This document shows positions 40,768 to 43,114 of a stretch of 43,114 bases of DNA, one piece after another. Below the pieces are notes generated by a model. That model was not told where the DNA came from, ran no database searches, and was given only the letters and a program-made list of their open reading frames with translations. A program made the position numbers and the translations under genes. The stretch is taken from NCBI GenBank assembly GCA_910580205.1, contig CAJTVP010000016.1, positions 1 to 43,114 on the forward strand, read 5' to 3'. The number at the start of each line of letters is the position of its first letter. Position 1 is the first letter of the stretch. The stretch is from an uncultured Eggerthellaceae bacterium (lineage in GTDB: Bacteria; Actinomycetota; Coriobacteriia; Coriobacteriales; Eggerthellaceae).

Positions 40768-42051
40768 ATGAAAGTAGGCCTGCTTCTGATGAAAAAGATA
40801 CTCGCTGTGATGCTCTCCGCAGCCTTCGCCGGTTGCGTTCTGTTCGCCGTTTCGGGCTGCACCGCTGATGGGGAGGCGAACTCTGAGATCCTGGAAACCG
40901 ACACCGGCCTCACCGGCGGCGTGGCCGCCACGGTGAACGGGACGGAGATCGAAGAGGACAAGGTCACGCGTTCCATCAACAACATGCGCCTCAGCAACAA
41001 CAAGGCCGAGGATGAGGATTGGAAAGAGTATCTCAAGGGCCAGAACGAAACACCGCAGAGCCTCCGCGATGATGTGCTGGGTGATCTGATCGATCAGCAG
41101 TTGATCCTGCAATTCGCCGATCAGCGTGGCGTCACCACCACCGACGAGGAGATCCAGTCCTACGTGGACAAGATGAAGGAGAACTACTCCTCGGATGAGA
41201 AGTGGAATGAAGCGCGCACGGAAGCCGGCTTTGAGTCCGATGATGACTACAAAGAGGCATTGCACTACTCCATTCTGGCGAAGAAGCTCCAAGAGGGCTT
41301 CGAAGAGGAAGCCAAGCTGGATGACGCCGCCCTGCTTGAGGAGGTCCAGACCTCTGCCGCATCTTATTCTGGCGCCAAGCGCTCCAGCCACATCCTGTTC
41401 GCCGAGGAGGATCAGGCTACAGCCGAGGATGTGAAGAAGCGCATCCTGTCGGGCGAGTTGGATTTCGCTGAGGCGGCGCGCGAATACTCCACCGATGAGG
41501 GCAGCAAGGAGAACGGCGGAGATGTGGGCTGGGATCGCCTGACCACGTTCGTGGATGAATACACTCAGGCGTTGGAAGGCCTCAACAAGGGCGAAGTCGC
41601 GAACGACCTCGTTCACAGCAAGTATGGCTGGCACATCATCATGGTGACTGATGTGTTCGAGGCGCCGGAGACCATTGAAAGCCTGGATCAGGTGCCTTCT
41701 GAGATTCTGGAGGAGATCCGCACGAACGCGGCTTCCACTGATTCTCAGACGGCCATGGAAGACTGGCTCAAAGAGATGAAGGTCTCAAGCGACGTGGTCA
41801 TCAACGAGATGCCTGAGAACGTGCCGTACAACGTGGACATGAGCGGCGAATACACGCAGGAAGAGATGGATAAGATCAACAAAGAGGCCGCTGACGAGCT
41901 AGCGGGCAAGGTAGCCGAAGAGGAAGAGACGCTGGCCGCTGAAGGCGCAGCCGATGATGCTGCCGACGCTGCTGGTGATGCTGCTGCGGTTGAAGATGCG
42001 GAAACCGCGCCTGCTCCAGAGACCACCGAGGTTGAGCCGGAGGCCAACTGA
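40768..42051 (+). CDS. Parvulin-type foldase lipoprotein (SurA/PrsA-like)
   Basis: A 427-residue lipoprotein. The signal peptide ends in lipobox AVSGC (Cys31). A SurA_N-like chaperone region (about 45-190) starts VAATVNGTEIEEDKVTRSI. A rotamase domain (about 200-300) holds SSHILFAEED, FAEAAREYSTDEGSKENGGDVGW and KYGWHIIMV. The tail of about 70 residues is Ala/Glu-rich and disordered. It folds or escorts secreted proteins outside the membrane and may serve the secretion and surface proteins encoded nearby (inference). ATG 40789 is an alternative start, in better fit with a MKKILAV beginning. Confidence 0.88.
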   Translation: MKVGLLLMKKILAVMLSAAFAGCVLFAVSGCTADGEANSEILETDTGLTGGVAATVNGTEIEEDKVTRSINNMRLSNNKAEDEDWKEYLKGQNETPQSLRDDVLGDLIDQQLILQFADQRGVTTTDEEIQSYVDKMKENYSSDEKWNEARTEAGFESDDDYKEALHYSILAKKLQEGFEEEAKLDDAALLEEVQTSAASYSGAKRSSHILFAEEDQATAEDVKKRILSGELDFAEAAREYSTDEGSKENGGDVGWDRLTTFVDEYTQALEGLNKGEVANDLVHSKYGWHIIMVTDVFEAPETIESLDQVPSEILEEIRTNAASTDSQTAMEDWLKEMKVSSDVVINEMPENVPYNVDMSGEYTQEEMDKINKEAADELAGKVAEEEETLAAEGAADDAADAAGDAAAVEDAETAPAPETTEVEPEAN

Positions 42052-42103
42052 CGGCACGGCTGACCCGCGCATCCATCATCAGCAAGCTGGGAACCGTGCG
42101 CCC

Positions 42104-42892
42104 ATGATGCGACCGGATCTGCTTGAGCTCCGAGATGCCGTAGTCCGCCGGGCTGGCAAGGTCATCCTGCGTGTGGAGGATCTGACGCTGGTCGAAGGGG
42201 AGTCGGTCGCTCTTCTGGGTCCCAATGGCTCCGGCAAATCCACGTTCGTGAACCTGATCACCCGCGATGTGCTCCCGCTGTTCCGCGAAGAGTCGCCTGT
42301 GCGGTTCCGGGGGAGCGCGAACGCCACGCTTGCGGATGTGAAAGCCCAAGTGGGCTTCGTGTCCTCCTCCATGCAGAAGCAGATATCCGTCCATCTACCG
42401 GCGGTTGAAGTGGTGGAGGGCGGCCTGTTCGGTTCGCTTGGGCGGCCGATGCATCTGTCCGTGTCCGATGAAGATCACCAGCGTGCGTTGGCCGTGATGG
42501 AGGAGCTGGGCATTTTACAGTTGGCGGAGCGCGATGTGATGACGCTCTCGTCAGGCCAGGCGCGCCGGGTGCTGATCGCCCGGGCGCTCGTCCATGATCC
42601 GGGCATCCTGGTGTTCGATGAGCCCTGCACCGGCCTTGACCCGGAGGGCATGTTCTACGTACGCCGCACCATGAGCCATCTGGCGAACAGCGGTCGGACC
42701 GTGGTGCTGGTGACCCATTACCCAGAGGATATCGTGCCGGAGATCGGCCGGGTGCTCCTGTTGAAGGAAGGTCGCCTGATCGGCGATGGATCCAAAGAAG
42801 AGATGCTCACCAGTGAGCGCATGAGCAGCTTGTTCGACGTGCCCATCGAGATGCACGTGGCGAATGGAACCTACGGGATCACGTATCGCTGA
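42104..42892 (+). CDS. ABC ATPase without a linked permease
   Basis: A 262-residue ABC ATPase. It has Walker A GPNGSGKST (39-47), LSSGQ signature, Walker B ILVFDEPCTGLD and the switch VTHYPEDIV. Its overall form is near the ModF/YlmA-type lone ATPases. The ATG at 42104 has no clear ribosome site; 42107 is an equal option. It is 52 bases after the foldase gene and the last gene before the repeats. The transported substrate cannot be told. Confidence 0.85.
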   Translation: MMRPDLLELRDAVVRRAGKVILRVEDLTLVEGESVALLGPNGSGKSTFVNLITRDVLPLFREESPVRFRGSANATLADVKAQVGFVSSSMQKQISVHLPAVEVVEGGLFGSLGRPMHLSVSDEDHQRALAVMEELGILQLAERDVMTLSSGQARRVLIARALVHDPGILVFDEPCTGLDPEGMFYVRRTMSHLANSGRTVVLVTHYPEDIVPEIGRVLLLKEGRLIGDGSKEEMLTSERMSSLFDVPIEMHVANGTYGITYR

Positions 42893-42915
42893 ACCGGCGT
42901 GCCAGGCAAAGTGTG

Positions 42916-42990
42916 CATTGGCGGAAGGTCGCCGTCAATGCCATTCAGTGAGGCAATTCCCGGGTTGCCTGGCGTATTGGATCGTCTTGG
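42916..42990 (-). repeat. Dispersed hairpin repeat, copy C (inverted)
   Basis: In reverse orientation this matches the 723-810 repeat: the hairpin arms are CATTGGCGG (42916-42924) and CCGTCAATG (42932-42940) with the same 7-nt loop, and the AGGCAACCCGGG part follows. The second base pair is A-U here, G-C in copy A and G-U in copy B. Confidence 0.65.
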
Positions 42991-43076
42991 GTAGTGCGGG
43001 ACCTTCTCCAGCCAGGACGCCTGCCCAAACGGCGGATGCGCATACCTGGCATCCAGGCACGCATGACCCTCGTTGG

Positions 43077-43114
43077 CGGGCAATGCCCGCGCTACGCTGA
43101 TAATGGGAACCGTT
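43077..43114 (-). repeat. Terminal inverted repeat, right copy
   Basis: Reverse complement of 18-55 without mismatch. The bases between 42990 and 43077 also resemble the left end (about 60-160) loosely. It ends at the last base of the window. Confidence 0.9.

Noticed and set aside
1..43114. CRISPR array, tRNA or rRNA genes, transposase or integrase genes
   Set aside because: No regular spaced repeats, cloverleaf-like segments, rRNA stretches or DDE/tyrosine recombinase proteins were seen. A covariance and profile search would be decisive.

Overview
The window is GC-rich with dense, short-spaced genes and looks like the chromosome of an actinobacterial gut or oral anaerobe. My best guess is Coriobacteriia (Eggerthellaceae or a relative). 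That is an inference from gene style: a single-chain PurL with fused glutaminase domain, GTG/TTG starts, a probable leaderless promoter, a Firmicutes-type LXG/EssC secretion locus in a high-GC genome, and flavin reductases. No rRNA, tRNA or CRISPR array was seen. Both ends of the window lie in inverted copies of the same 38-bp sequence, so it is probably a whole contig that stops in repeats.

Layout. 1-906 is repeat-rich and holds a candidate type I toxin (33 aa) with an opposing promoter. 907-2157 is an AAA/DUF4143 ATPase preceded by two palindromes and flanked by two direct copies of an 88-bp hairpin repeat. 2328-5651 carries a small membrane protein, a flavodoxin-fold reductase and, on the minus strand, a large polytopic membrane protein plus a small basic membrane protein. 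5718-12388 is purine synthesis (purC minus; purL plus; a lipoprotein joined to purE). 12425-16054 is a minus-strand regulator/ABC exporter/sensor kinase operon, with tcdA just upstream. 16876-18631 is hisE-glmM, followed by a cytoplasmic TIR-LRR fusion (18643-20154). 20183-21295 (minus) holds a HIT-like protein, a 37-aa peptide gene and an HxlR regulator. 21461-24705 is an operon of a degenerate metallo-beta-lactamase-fold protein, a nitroreductase, a class M sirtuin and a zinc-type macrodomain, i.e. probable reversible protein ADP-ribosylation linked to redox stress.

24944-38691 is one co-oriented block resembling a type VII secretion system: a Ser/Thr kinase broken by an in-frame TAG, a 47-aa membrane peptide, a large Ig-like surface protein, a WXG100 protein, an FHA-bearing EssC ATPase, DUF4176, two small helical LXG partners, an LXG protein, a YukD/EsaB-like ubiquitin fold and a DUF6382/EssB-like protein. 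EsaA and EssA are not recognisable. Housekeeping genes resume with tyrS (38702-39916), a DUF4230 protein behind a ribosome-site hairpin, a parvulin-type lipoprotein foldase and a lone ABC ATPase, and then the repeat returns.

The strongest candidates for undescribed biology are the TIR-LRR protein, the kinase-linked type VII locus with its interrupted kinase, and the toxin/ATPase/repeat region at the left end.
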